A stretch of DNA of 64,000 nucleotides. Origin: JAFDYH01 sp049840875 (GTDB lineage Bacteria > Bacteroidota > Bacteroidia > Chitinophagales > Chitinophagaceae). The stretch lies in assembly GCA_049840875.1 (NCBI GenBank), contig JASGJE010000020.1, forward strand, positions 248,001 to 312,000, given 5' to 3'. Within the stretch, counting starts at the first letter, position 1, and every line of letters begins with the position of its first letter. The notes under the pieces are model-generated. The model searched no databases and had not been told where the DNA came from. It was given only the letters and a program-made list of their open reading frames with translations. Below, piece after piece: positions 8,414-18,200 of the stretch. The position numbers and the translations under genes are program-made.

Positions 8414-9679
8414 ATGACAGAACGTTTACTGCAATTCATCTGGCAGTTTCATTACTTCAACAAGGCTGAGTTAACCACGACTTCCGGCCAGTCGATTGAG
8501 ATCATTTACCAGGGACACTTGAATAGTAACCAGGGTCCTGATTTCAACGATGCAAGAATTATGATAAATGGTACGCTATGGGCAGGCGCCGTAGAATTGC
8601 ATATCAACAGTTCGGATTGGCAAAAACATAGTCATAGCGATGATGATAACTATAAGAATGTTATTCTTCATGTAGTATGGATTGATGACGCTGTAAATGA
8701 AGGTAGCGCTCCTGTACTTGAACTGAATTCACGTGTTTCAAAATTTTTATTGAGCCGGTATGAGCAACTAATGCAATCTTCTTCATTTATTCCCTGTGAA
8801 GAAAGTATAACGGGAGTAAATGAGTTGACGTTGAAGATATGGCTTGAGAGATTAGTCGCAGAGCGATTGAGCAAGAAAGCAATGTTTGTTGACCAATTGG
8901 TAGATAAATCAAACGATCATTGGGAAGAGAGTTTCTGGTGGCTGCTTGCACGGAACTTTGGTGTAAAAGTGAATGCCGATGCATTTGAATCGATTGCAAG
9001 ATCAATCCCATTAAATGTATTAGCAAAGCATAAAAATCAGCTTCATCAACTCGAAGCGTTATTATTTGGTCAGGCAGGTTTGCTGGAAAATGATTTTACA
9101 GAGGATTATCCCACTATGCTGCAGAAAGAATATCGGTTTTTAAAAACGAAACATAACCTGGTGCCTGTTCATATCCCTGTTCATTTTTTAAGGATGCGGC
9201 CTGGCAACTTTCCTACAATAAGATTAGCGCAATTGGCAATGCTTATTCAGCGGTCTTCACACCTTTTTTCAAAAATCAGGGAAGCAGATAACCTTGAAAC
9301 TCTTCGGCAATCGTTGATTGTAACAGCTAACGATTACTGGCATTACCATTACCGTTTTGACGAAACATCTTCATTTCGCAAAAAAAATATCGGCGACCAG
9401 ATGATCAATAACATCATCATCAATACGATCGTGCCGGTGTTGTTTGCATATGGCAATTATCATGGAGAAATAAAATACAAAGCCAAAGCGCTGCAATGGC
9501 TGGAACAAACAGGTTCGGAAAAGAATTCAATCACAGAAAATTTTGGGACCATTGGCATAGGTAACCGAAACGCATATGAATCGCAGGCACTGATTGAGTT
9601 GAAAAACGAATATTGCAATAAACGAAGATGCCTCGACTGCGCTATTGGTAATTATCTACTCAAGAGAACAGACAAATAG
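8414..9679 (+). CDS. DUF2851 family protein
   Basis: A roughly 421-residue protein of a family widespread in Bacteroidota and without known function. The N terminus TERLLQFIWQFHYFN and the following GQSIEIIYQGHLNSNQGPDF region are the recognisable parts, and there is a C-terminal cysteine pair in RRCLDC. No signal peptide or membrane segment is evident. The ATG at 8414 is preferred over a TTG at 8387 because the family begins close to this methionine. It is the last gene of the operon starting at 5160. Confidence 0.85.
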   Translation: MTERLLQFIWQFHYFNKAELTTTSGQSIEIIYQGHLNSNQGPDFNDARIMINGTLWAGAVELHINSSDWQKHSHSDDDNYKNVILHVVWIDDAVNEGSAPVLELNSRVSKFLLSRYEQLMQSSSFIPCEESITGVNELTLKIWLERLVAERLSKKAMFVDQLVDKSNDHWEESFWWLLARNFGVKVNADAFESIARSIPLNVLAKHKNQLHQLEALLFGQAGLLENDFTEDYPTMLQKEYRFLKTKHNLVPVHIPVHFLRMRPGNFPTIRLAQLAMLIQRSSHLFSKIREADNLETLRQSLIVTANDYWHYHYRFDETSSFRKKNIGDQMINNIIINTIVPVLFAYGNYHGEIKYKAKALQWLEQTGSEKNSITENFGTIGIGNRNAYESQALIELKNEYCNKRRCLDCAIGNYLLKRTDK

Positions 9680-9755
9680 AAACAGGAGATTTTGTGCTGA
9701 AAACGAAATGATGCAACGGGAATAATATTTTTTACAAAAAATAAATGCCTGAATA

Positions 9756-9787
9756 TTTGGGTAACTCAAAAGTTACATATAAGTTTG
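9756..9787 (+). promoter_or_regulatory. Promoter of the SRPBCC gene (TTTG N20 TAAGTTTG)
   Basis: TTTG at 9756-9759 and TAAGTTTG at 9780-9787 are separated by exactly 20 bp, a textbook Bacteroidota -33/-7 promoter. The expected start site is near 9792, leaving a leader of about 20 bases with no strong Shine-Dalgarno. Two operator-like palindromes bracket the -7 box. Confidence 0.75.
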
Positions 9788-9804
9788 TGTAACTTAAAAG
9801 TTAC
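9761..9804. promoter_or_regulatory. Twin palindromic operators around the SRPBCC promoter
   Basis: GTAACTcaaaAGTTAC at 9761-9776 and GTAACTtaaaAGTTAC at 9789-9804 are near-identical palindromes with perfect 6-bp arms and a 4-bp spacer, 28 bp apart centre to centre. The first lies between the -33 and -7 elements and the second covers the predicted start site, a layout that fits tight repression by a dimeric winged-helix repressor. No regulator gene lies beside it. Confidence 0.75.
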
Positions 9805-9810
9805 TTAATT

Positions 9811-10254
9811 ATGAGTCGGGAAATCAAACACAGCACCTTCTTCCAGCAACCTGTAGAGGTTGTTTGGGAATATCTTACAAAGCCGGAATTGCTTTCACAA
9901 TGGTTGATGCAAAATGACATTCAGCCGGTAGTGGGACATACCTTTCAGTTCCGTGCAAAGCCGGCGCCGGCTATTGATTTCGACGGTATCGTATACTGCG
10001 AAATACTGTCGGTGGATCCATTCAAAAGTCTTTCATATAGCTGGAAGTGTAACCCCACAGACTCGGGGCATAAAATCAATACAGTTGTAGCATGGACATT
10101 GATTGCGAAAGATAATGGCACAGAATTGAACCTGCATCAGACGGGTTTCGATGAAAAAGAATATGATGCATTCTTTATGGCAATGAAGAGTGGTTGGCCA
10201 AAACAAATTGGACTATTGGAGCAAAGCCTGGAAGCAGGAGTAAAATCGAATTGA
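9811..10254 (+). CDS. SRPBCC (AHSA1-type) domain protein
   Basis: A 147-residue START-like/SRPBCC fold protein: IKHSTFFQQPVEVVWEYLTK at the start, LSQWLM, and a C-terminal helix with GWPKQIGLLEQSL are characteristic of the Aha1-homology family. Such proteins bind small hydrophobic ligands; this one's ligand is unknown. In many bacteria they sit beside an ArsR-type repressor, which is absent here, although the promoter has strong operator palindromes. It converges on the T9SS gene across a hairpin at 10313-10338. Confidence 0.88.
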   Translation: MSREIKHSTFFQQPVEVVWEYLTKPELLSQWLMQNDIQPVVGHTFQFRAKPAPAIDFDGIVYCEILSVDPFKSLSYSWKCNPTDSGHKINTVVAWTLIAKDNGTELNLHQTGFDEKEYDAFFMAMKSGWPKQIGLLEQSLEAGVKSN

Positions 10255-10312
10255 TACGATGTAAATGTTTATAACGCGATATCCGGTATGGATCAAACGA
10301 TGGATTAAAACG

Positions 10313-10338
10313 AAATGCCTGCTTCCTGGCAGGCATTT
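10313..10338. terminator. Bidirectional terminator hairpin between convergent genes
   Basis: AAATGCCTGC (10313-10322) pairs perfectly with GCAGGCATTT (10329-10338) around a 6-base loop, giving a 10-bp stem. It lies 58 bp past the SRPBCC stop and about 30 bp past the stop of the minus-strand T9SS gene, so it can serve both transcripts. Confidence 0.75.
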
Positions 10339-10367
10339 CATACAAAGAATGAATGTTGTTAAGGATG

Positions 10368-11738
10368 TCAGTATTTTAAAATCGGCCTGGTGATAATACT
10401 TTTGTTTGTTTCCATCTGTATAATATAAAGACCGGCAGGAATTTTATCCAGCACGATTACATCTACCTCATTGGCTTCTCCTCTTACGATGGAGCGAATC
10501 CGCATCAGTCGGCCTTGTACATCTTTAAGCGATATTTTATTTGGAATTGTTCCGTCCTCATAATTGATTGAGAACTTATCAAAGAATGGTACCGGAAAGA
10601 GGGTGAGGTTATTTTTTATTGTTGAAATGACTTTAATGATTTTACTGTAAATCATATTTCCCGTTTGTGTGTTGATAAATTTTATCATATAGTAGTCGAT
10701 ATCGTTGATTGATTGGTTTTCGGTGTAATTGTAAGTTAATCTGTTGTCCTCTTTGAAAATACTATCGATCGGTAAAAACTGCTTTCCGTCATTGGACCGG
10801 TAAATGATAAAAGCTCCTTTTTCATTTCCCACATCTGTTTCCCATTGCAGTTGCGTTTTATGCTGATTAATGGATGTAGCGCTGAGTGAAATAAATTGAA
10901 CAGATAAAGCCAGATTAATTGTAGCGCAGCCGGAGCAATTCGTAAATAATTGCGAGGCGCCCCAATAATTTGGACGGCATCCAAATGGAATACAGGAACT
11001 ATTCGAACTATGCGCACTCCCAAGACAGGTCATTAATGAAGCGCTGGAGGTTAATTGACCGTAGAATTCTGAGAATTGATATACGTTCAGGCAAGCGCTT
11101 CCCGATGGTACCGCGTAAGTATTGGCTACTTTATTGATCAACACTGCCATCTTTGTGCTGCTGCCATTGCCGAGACAAACAGAAGAAGCAACTGATTGCT
11201 GATCGGTTATTATGCCCCAGAACTCTGCTTTACCATTATTCACGAACCATGAACTCGAATTTCCAATAACAAAATATTGGTTGGACATCAGGAACACTGA
11301 ACTGCTTAAGGCATTAACAATAATGTTCGGTGTTGTTGCAGTGGCATTGTTCTCGAGCGAAAGGTTGCGTTGTATCTGGCAGGTGCCATAATTATAAATG
11401 GCGCAATCTCCTTTAAATTCCAATCCTGCTCCGATACCGGAACCGATAACGAGCCGTGCGCCGGGTCTTATAAAGATTTTGCCGGTATTCATGTAAAACT
11501 TATCAATGGTGAGGTCACCACAAACTACAAGCGTTCCTCCATCGACAGTCAGTGTATTGAAAAAGGCGACACCGCCATAATACCACTTTGTAGAACCACC
11601 GGACAAAACGTCTCCATCATTGATCAATGGTTCGCTGCCAGTGCATGCAGGAACTGGTAAAGCTGTAATACATTGGGAAAAAACGGTGAAAGGAAAAGCA
11701 ATCAACAGAATTGCTTTCAGCAAAAGAAACTTCGGCAT
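10368..11738 (-). CDS. Secreted protein with type IX sorting domain
   Basis: A 456-residue exported protein: the signal peptide is MPKFLLLKAILLIAFPFTVFS with cleavage probably near residue 21. The C-terminal 80 residues (LTLFPVPFFDKFSI, then the GRLMR and GLYIIQM segments) match the T9SS type A sorting domain, so it should be exported through the outer membrane and possibly anchored. The middle has a run of beta-rich, cysteine-containing sequence (about 20-250) and a fibronectin-like stretch (about 270-360). No catalytic motif was recognised. Confidence 0.85.
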   Translation of the reverse strand: MPKFLLLKAILLIAFPFTVFSQCITALPVPACTGSEPLINDGDVLSGGSTKWYYGGVAFFNTLTVDGGTLVVCGDLTIDKFYMNTGKIFIRPGARLVIGSGIGAGLEFKGDCAIYNYGTCQIQRNLSLENNATATTPNIIVNALSSSVFLMSNQYFVIGNSSSWFVNNGKAEFWGIITDQQSVASSVCLGNGSSTKMAVLINKVANTYAVPSGSACLNVYQFSEFYGQLTSSASLMTCLGSAHSSNSSCIPFGCRPNYWGASQLFTNCSGCATINLALSVQFISLSATSINQHKTQLQWETDVGNEKGAFIIYRSNDGKQFLPIDSIFKEDNRLTYNYTENQSINDIDYYMIKFINTQTGNMIYSKIIKVISTIKNNLTLFPVPFFDKFSINYEDGTIPNKISLKDVQGRLMRIRSIVRGEANEVDVIVLDKIPAGLYIIQMETNKSIITRPILKY

Positions 11739-12013
11739 AGATTGGTTTTTACAGGATGATCACCGGTAAAACCTCCTGCCGAAAAATGAAAGCAGGGACG
11801 AAGGGTACGGACAAGTAGTTTTCCATATGCTGGTCACCAGCAGGCAGGTTCTACGTCGGTTGATCGTGTGTTGGATATTTACTAACCTAAGTTATTAAAT
11901 GATTTTACAGACTGCAACGGGTTTTGCAGGAAGAGAAATAAATGCTGTACGAAATAACCAATTGACTGCATGAACTAACACGCAGGTATAAGCGTAAACT
12001 GGAGGTTTGAGTT

Positions 12014-12718
12014 TTATTTGCCTAACCAGCTCTTGAATGCTGTAACTCTTTTGCGGCTTACGATCACTTCCTTATCTGCAGCAGGAAGCAGGTAAATCTT
12101 CAAACGATTACCGAAATAGGCGTGAATTTCTTTTACAGTCGGAATGGATATGATATAAGAACGGTTGATACGAAAGAAGTGGGAGGGGAGCAGCAGTTTC
12201 TCCAATTGTTCAATACGATACTCCAGTAGAAATTTCTGGTTGTCGAATGTCCTGAAAAAAATAAATCGCTCTTCTGAAAAAAAATAAGCGATTTGGTTCA
12301 CATGAATGGAAAGTAACCGTTGTCCCTGTTTTACCAAGAATCTTTCTTTGTACGATGCAGAATTGATATTGGGGTCTTTCGGAGAGGAAATCAACGTTTC
12401 GAAGTTTTCATTGTCATCAAAGCCGGGTAAAAAATGGCGCATCGTTTTATACCGGAATGCACGCAGGTTAAGATGTTCTGCCCCCCGCGAAAGAATAACG
12501 GTTGCTTTTATATCCCTTTCAGCTTTCTTTTCGAGATCGATGATCGTGGTATTGTTGGCGAGAATGATATCCGGAATATCGTTTCGATTGAGCCAGTCCA
12601 CTGCTTCGTAGACATCCTCTGTTACGCCAACCACTTTTATTGATTCATCTATTCCGTTTAAAATGTCTTTAATTTTTTGCGCGGCCAATTTTTCCTGTTC
12701 TATCACAAGCACATTCAT
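12014..12718 (-). CDS. LytTR-family response regulator with degenerate receiver
   Basis: A 234-residue protein with an N-terminal receiver-like domain (1-115) and a C-terminal LytTR DNA-binding domain (about 130-234, RFLVKQGQRLLSI to SRKRVTAFKSWL). The receiver has lost its phosphorylation residues: the acidic pocket reads E7-Q8-E9, the acceptor position in PDIILANN is N55, and the LLKPF lysine motif reads FLPGF. The ATG at 12718 has AGGA five bases upstream; an in-frame ATG at 12745 lacks one. No partner histidine kinase is adjacent, so it probably acts independently of phosphorylation. Confidence 0.85.
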   Translation of the reverse strand: MNVLVIEQEKLAAQKIKDILNGIDESIKVVGVTEDVYEAVDWLNRNDIPDIILANNTTIIDLEKKAERDIKATVILSRGAEHLNLRAFRYKTMRHFLPGFDDNENFETLISSPKDPNINSASYKERFLVKQGQRLLSIHVNQIAYFFSEERFIFFRTFDNQKFLLEYRIEQLEKLLLPSHFFRINRSYIISIPTVKEIHAYFGNRLKIYLLPAADKEVIVSRKRVTAFKSWLGK

Positions 12719-12892
12719 AAATTCCTGGTTATACTTCAGGAACAAATGTCAATATAATCAGGCGCAGAAAAAAAACGAGAGGTATCAACTGCTTAAAGCG
12801 ATGAATGAATTGCAGTGAAGTTGAGGTTTACCTATAAATGTTTTAAAAATGATATTAAACAGGAGCGATCTCTGTCATCTTGAGTCATTGTA

Positions 12893-13306
12893 TCAACTCC
12901 ATTTACCCCAATCAATATTTACTTCTATATCCGGGTGAATACTTTTTATTACAGGACAGGTTTCTGCCGTGTTTTTCAATATGGCCTTGGTTTTTTCCTC
13001 TACTTCGGCCAGGTTACCAGGAATATGAAATGTTAAATTTATGCCGCCTACACGACGCGGATCAGCTTTCATAATTTTCAGCACATCAATTTTTATGTCA
13101 TTTAAATCAAAACCCATTGCTCTTGCTTTGATACCCATTACCGTCAACATACAGGTTCCCAGCGAGGTTGCGAGCAGATCTGTCGGAGAAAAACGTTCAC
13201 CCTTGCCGTTATTATCAGTCGGTGCATCCGTTTCAAAATAGCTGCCACTTTTCAAATGGGTACATGTTGTACGCAGATCGCCGTTATAAACTACAGAAGA
13301 TGTCAT
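12893..13306 (-). CDS. OsmC family peroxiredoxin-like protein
   Basis: A 137-residue OsmC/Ohr-superfamily protein of the YhfA-like branch. The two redox cysteines are C52 in LGTCMLTV and C117 in ETCPVIKS, with the conserved FSPTDLLATSLG region before the first. The family reduces organic hydroperoxides with dithiol help; a specific substrate cannot be assigned. It is divergent from the gene at 13354, with only 47 bp between the two start codons. Confidence 0.92.
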   Translation of the reverse strand: MTSSVVYNGDLRTTCTHLKSGSYFETDAPTDNNGKGERFSPTDLLATSLGTCMLTVMGIKARAMGFDLNDIKIDVLKIMKADPRRVGGINLTFHIPGNLAEVEEKTKAILKNTAETCPVIKSIHPDIEVNIDWGKWS

Positions 13307-13310
13307 TATG

Positions 13311-13318
13311 TATTTTTG
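13311..13318 (+). promoter_or_regulatory. -7 box TATTTTTG upstream of the gene at 13354
   Basis: An exact match to TAnnTTTG. The start site would fall near 13323, leaving a leader of about 30 bases that contains AAAGAGG eight bases before the GTG start. A -33 element would lie inside the divergent osmC-like gene and no good TTG was found there. Confidence 0.5.
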
Positions 13319-13353
13319 CCCTAAATTTACGTTACTAAAAACAAAGAGGTCCC

Positions 13354-14163
13354 GTGAAGAAAATCCTATTCCTCGCAGCAGTACTAACGATCACAGTTGC
13401 CACATTTGCACAGGATTCAACATCCGTCAGAAGAACGACGTCATCAAAAGATGAAAAGAGACGCCAGAAGCGGGAGAAAATCAATTCAATGATCCGGCAG
13501 GACGAAGAAGGTGTTCTCAGTTATCATAAACAAAGTGTATTCGGCATCCAGTTGCGTAGTCTTGGATATGGTTTGCTATATGAAATAGGCCGGATGAAAA
13601 CTACCCGCAAAACAACCACTTACGCCATCGAGATATCAGAAATTAAAGACCGGAAGGAAGATAAACTGCCGAAAGGGACATTCACATTTGGCAACCCATA
13701 CATCTACGGTAAAATAAACAACTTTTACCAGGTTAAACTGGGCATCGGTCAGCAATATATACTCGGGGAAAAGGGGAATAAGAATGGTGTCTCAGTCTCG
13801 GCTGTTTACGGCGCAGGGTTTTCATTAGGTTTATTGAGACCTTATTACATCCAGGTGCAGGATCAGGCTGGTAATGTATCAACGATTAAATATGAACAAG
13901 ACACTGCTTTATTTACCGGTGGACTTATACTGGGCGGAGGTGGTTTAGGTAAAGGGTGGGGAGAAATGAAGATCCGTCCCGGTGCATATGGAAAAGCAGG
14001 TCTTCGTTTTGATTATGGACGTTTCAATGAAGTGGTTTCAGCAATAGAAGTAGGTGTCAGCCTCGATGCCTACATAAAAGAAGTACCGATCATGCTTTAC
14101 CAGCAGGATAAACGGCTCTTTTTCCAGGGATATATTGCCCTTGAGTTCGGCAAACGAAAGTGA
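13354..14163 (+). CDS. Secreted protein of unknown function, probable small outer-membrane barrel
   Basis: A 269-residue protein with a clear signal peptide (KKILFLAAVLTITVATFAQ) followed by a charged segment rich in Lys and Arg (about 25-55) and then alternating hydrophobic and glycine-rich strands to a terminal FGKRK. The pattern suggests an outer-membrane beta-barrel, but no family was recognised. It starts with GTG, supported by AAAGAGG upstream and by the signal peptide beginning right there. It precedes lipA by about 117 bp. Confidence 0.7.
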   Translation: MKKILFLAAVLTITVATFAQDSTSVRRTTSSKDEKRRQKREKINSMIRQDEEGVLSYHKQSVFGIQLRSLGYGLLYEIGRMKTTRKTTTYAIEISEIKDRKEDKLPKGTFTFGNPYIYGKINNFYQVKLGIGQQYILGEKGNKNGVSVSAVYGAGFSLGLLRPYYIQVQDQAGNVSTIKYEQDTALFTGGLILGGGGLGKGWGEMKIRPGAYGKAGLRFDYGRFNEVVSAIEVGVSLDAYIKEVPIMLYQQDKRLFFQGYIALEFGKRK

Positions 14164-14174
14164 CCCTAATCGTG

Positions 14175-14182
14175 TATTTTTG
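14175..14182 (+). promoter_or_regulatory. -7 box TATTTTTG upstream of lipA
   Basis: An exact TAnnTTTG match, placing the start site near 14187 and giving lipA a leader of about 94 bases. No good -33 element was identified, so this is tentative. Confidence 0.4.
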
Positions 14183-14280
14183 CTGGATTTTATTAATCAC
14201 TATGCAAGACTTTGACGTGGTGAAAAATAAGAACATTTTCATGCTTCGGTTTGTTATAAGTACGATGAATATTTACAAAC

Positions 14281-15216
14281 ATGGTTGAGCTTCCTGTCGT
14301 TCCTGATAATACTGAAAATAGTCGCGTAAAGAAACCGGATTGGCTTCGTGTCAAACTGCCGATTGGTGAAAGTTATAAGCACGTTCGCAGCCTGGTAGAT
14401 AATCATAAACTTCATACAATTTGTGAAAGTGGTAATTGCCCTAATATGGGCGAATGCTGGGGAGCAGGTACGGCTACATTTATGATATTGGGTAATACCT
14501 GTACAAGAAGCTGCGGCTTTTGTGCGGTAGCGACAGGAAGGCCAGATCCTGTTGACTGGGACGAACCTCAGCGTGTGGCTGAAGCAATTCACCTGATGAA
14601 AGTAAAACATGCGGTCATTACTTCCGTAGACCGTGATGAAATAAAAGATGGCGGTTCAATTATCTGGCAAAATACTATCAGAGCTGTAAAAGCATTAAAT
14701 CCAGGCACAACATTAGAAACGTTGATTCCGGATTTCAAAGGCGATAAGGAAAATATACAAAGAGTGATCGACGCGGCGCCGGAAGTAGTTTCTCATAATA
14801 TTGAAACCGTGGAGCGTTTAACAAGGCAGGTAAGAATACAGGCGAAATACTGGCGCAGTATGGAAGTGATCAAAACATTGAAGGCTGGCGGCATGCGCAC
14901 AAAAAGCGGAATTATGCTCGGTTTGGGTGAAACGAAAGAGGAAGTGATTCAAACGATGACTGATCTCTATAATAATGGTTGCGATGTAATAACGATAGGT
15001 CAATACCTGCAACCCACAAAAAAACATCTGCATGTTCATCGGTTCGTGCATCCTGATGAGTTTGCAGAATACCGCGAGATCGGTTATAATCTCGGTCTTG
15101 ATTATGTAGAAAGTGGTCCACTGGTTCGCTCATCGTATCATAGCGAACGTCATGTATTTTCAGGACTTGGTCGCCTCGAATGGCAAAAAGGCAAAGAAGA
15201 AAACTTCATTGCCTGA
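14281..15216 (+). CDS. lipA: Lipoyl synthase
   Basis: A 311-residue radical SAM enzyme that inserts two sulfurs into protein-bound octanoyl groups to make lipoate. Both iron-sulfur clusters are visible: the auxiliary cluster cysteines C48, C53 and C59 in CESGNCPNMGEC, and the radical SAM cysteines C74, C78 and C81 in CTRSCGFC. The C-terminal RSSYHSE supplies the conserved serine ligand. Length and motifs are complete. It converges on the large T9SS gene 17 bp away. Confidence 0.97.
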   Translation: MVELPVVPDNTENSRVKKPDWLRVKLPIGESYKHVRSLVDNHKLHTICESGNCPNMGECWGAGTATFMILGNTCTRSCGFCAVATGRPDPVDWDEPQRVAEAIHLMKVKHAVITSVDRDEIKDGGSIIWQNTIRAVKALNPGTTLETLIPDFKGDKENIQRVIDAAPEVVSHNIETVERLTRQVRIQAKYWRSMEVIKTLKAGGMRTKSGIMLGLGETKEEVIQTMTDLYNNGCDVITIGQYLQPTKKHLHVHRFVHPDEFAEYREIGYNLGLDYVESGPLVRSSYHSERHVFSGLGRLEWQKGKEENFIA

Positions 15217-15233
15217 TTGCATTATACATCACA

Positions 15234-18200
15234 TTATCTAATTACCAGTTTTATTCGTTCATTTACGTTATCACCTGCGAGTTGCAGAATATAAACTCCT
15301 GCCTGCATAGCTTCTGTTCTTTCTATTGAAACAGCAGCCGATCCACCTGAATGCTGGTAACTTTTCTGCAGGAGTTGTTGACCGTTACTGTTCATTAAGC
15401 GGATTGTATAATTGCCACGGGTGTAATTGCTCATTTGTAATGTGAAGTCTGTTCCCGCAACGGGATTAGGATAAACCGTTGCATACGACTTATTTCCCGA
15501 AGAAGTTACTTTTACAATCACACTATATTCTGACGAGCCGTTAAGGTTGATGGCTTTTACACGGTAATAATTTACTCCGGCGAGAATTTTCTCATCCGTT
15601 TCACTATAACTGTTTTCGCCACCGTTATTTGTATTTGGTGATATTGAAAGAATTGAATTAAAAGAAACACCATCTGCAGATCGCTCCACCTCATATTTCG
15701 AAATTGATTCTTCGGTGGCGTTTGTCCATTCTATACGATTACCACCGGTAACGGAATATGCTTTGATACTTGTGAACTTAACTTGCAATGGATTGTCAAG
15801 TGCACTGTTGCTTCCTATTGTAAAAGGACTAAAGTTTGAAACCCCGTTCCATGTTATTGATCCGGCTGAGGCATTACCTGTATAAGAAGTTTTTCCTGCT
15901 ACATTCCAATGTGTGCCGTCAAAATGGGCAACAAGAAGAGATGCGAGTTGTGTTACGTAGGCTGCGGCATTGCATGGATTAACCCCGCTCCATGATAATG
16001 TGACGTTGACACTGGACGTACCGACTGTCCGGTCTATTTGCCAGTATTCGCAGGCGCTTACCCGAAGAAGGCCGGAAGCTGTGATACTACCCAGTAAAGT
16101 ACCGCTGCTGCGTATATACTCTGCTGTAAAAGCATCTGTAGTGTTTGCCGGAGCGGAAATGCCACAATAGACATAGCCTACGTTTATTTTACCTACCGGG
16201 AAGGTGAAAATATCTTTTCCGATTTTCTGAACTTTTACACTTACAAATGAGGCATTGCTTGCTCCGGTTGTTGTAGCGCCGTTGTTAAACACAAGCATGT
16301 TGGATGTGGTCGAGTTGACAATACCATCTGTAAATGTGCCGGAGTTGCTTATTGCAGCATTCACACCATTGAGGATGATATCACCACCGCTATTGTTTGC
16401 TGTGTTATTGAATGTCAATTTATAAAAAGTAGATAAGGTTGATCCGGTTATATTTTGTTGCGATGAACCATTCAATGTAACGGTACTTGTTCCTGCGGTA
16501 AATGTTCCCGAGTTTGACCAGTCGCCACCAACAGTATGAGAGAAAGTACTTGCTGCGAAAGTTGCTGTTGAATTTATCAGCATATCTCCCCGGATTATAA
16601 GATTGTTTCCGGCGGTTTTTATAGAATTGCTGCTAACAGTGAGATTCCCATAACCTGGTGAAGCAACTGCATAAATTGTTTGGGCAGATGTGCTATTATA
16701 CTCGACAGTGCTTGCTGCATCGATTGTTAATGTTGAAAAATTTGTTGGGAAGTTACTTCCTGTTTGTCCGCCGGTATTTTTTCCCAATTGTAAAACAGAA
16801 CCACTGTTCAATGTAAGCGTGCCACCACTACTGCTTCGGTTGCCTGTATACGTTGCAAGGTTTAACGTAGCGTTTGAATTTACTGTTACATCGCCACGTA
16901 TAGTTAAATTGGCTGCAGCCGATTTAACAGAGTTGTTTGTAACCGTAAGATTGCCATATCCGGGTGATGCTATTGTATAAATAGTTTGCGCAGAGGTTCC
17001 ATCATATTCAATGGTGCTTGCAGCATCGAGTGTGAGAGTAGAGAAGCTTTTAGGAAAATTGCTTCCTGTTTGTCCGCCCGTATTAGCGCCCAAAATTAAT
17101 TTTGAGCCGCTATTCATTGTTAAGGTTCCTCCCGCCGTAGTTCTGTTACCGGTATAAGTGTCAAGGTCTAATGTGGTATTACTATTTAAAAGAAGATTAG
17201 CTCTTATCGTGAGGTTGCCGCCGGCTGTTTTGATAGAATTATTAGTGAGCGTCAGATTCCCATATCCCGGTGACGCCAATGCATAAACCGTTTGCGCAGA
17301 TGTACCAGTATATTCGACTGTGCTCGCGGCATCAATTGTCATTGTTGAAAAATTTGCAGGAAAATTACTTCCCGTTTGCCCGCCGGTACCGCTTCCCAGT
17401 TTCAATGTTGAAGCGCTGCTCATTGTAAAAGTTCCTCCCGACGTGCTTCTGTTGCCAGTGTAGCTGCCCAGGTCTAACGTAGTGTTTGAATTTAAAAGCA
17501 GGTTACCTTTTATTGTGAGATTGCCTCCCGCTGTTTTTACGGAACTGTTAGTGAGAGTGAGGTTGCCATACGATGGACTTGCATACACAGTTTGTGCCGC
17601 AGTGCCATTATATTCGACAGTGCTTGTGGAATTAAAAGCAAACGTCGAGAAATTTGAAGGGAAGTTACTTCCTGTTTGTCCACCTGTACTGTTTCCTAAT
17701 TTCAGAGAAGAAGTTCCATTCATTGTAAGCGTTCCGCCACTGCTATTTCTATTCCATTGACTTGTTCCCAAATTTAAAACAGAGCTCCCATTGATAGTCA
17801 AATCACCAATAATTGCGTTCGGCGTGGTTGTACCTGTCGTTTGTGTTACTGTAGGGTTATTCGTGTTTCCAATGACTACATCATTAAAAAGAGAATAGTA
17901 TTGCGTATTGTTCCATGTAATTGCTTGTGCGCCGGTGCCATCAAACTCGACAGTGCCTGGTCCTGTATAAGAATAGAAAATAAAGAATACCCATGTGTTT
18001 GTGCAGGCATCATCACCGATAGTAACATTGCCACGAAATGTCATCTTGCTGTTATCGTTTCCTAATAAGTAAGCTGTAGCGCTATTGCTTGTTGTGCCGA
18101 AACTGGCATTTCCTTTGAAGTCGACTATACCTGCGCTTGATCCACCATTTACTCCAATGCCGATTGAAGTGCTGCTGTTGCCACTTGTGGCCTCAACCGA

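Noticed and set aside
14202..14288. 28-codon upstream frame (MQDFDVV...) overlapping the lipA start
   Set aside because: It is in the predicted lipA leader and overlaps the ATG, so a regulatory leader peptide is conceivable, but there is no ribosome binding site or composition signal.
16630..17740. Periodic repeats considered as CRISPR or satellite DNA
   Set aside because: The period is 300-306 bp, an exact codon multiple, and all copies are in frame within one gene.
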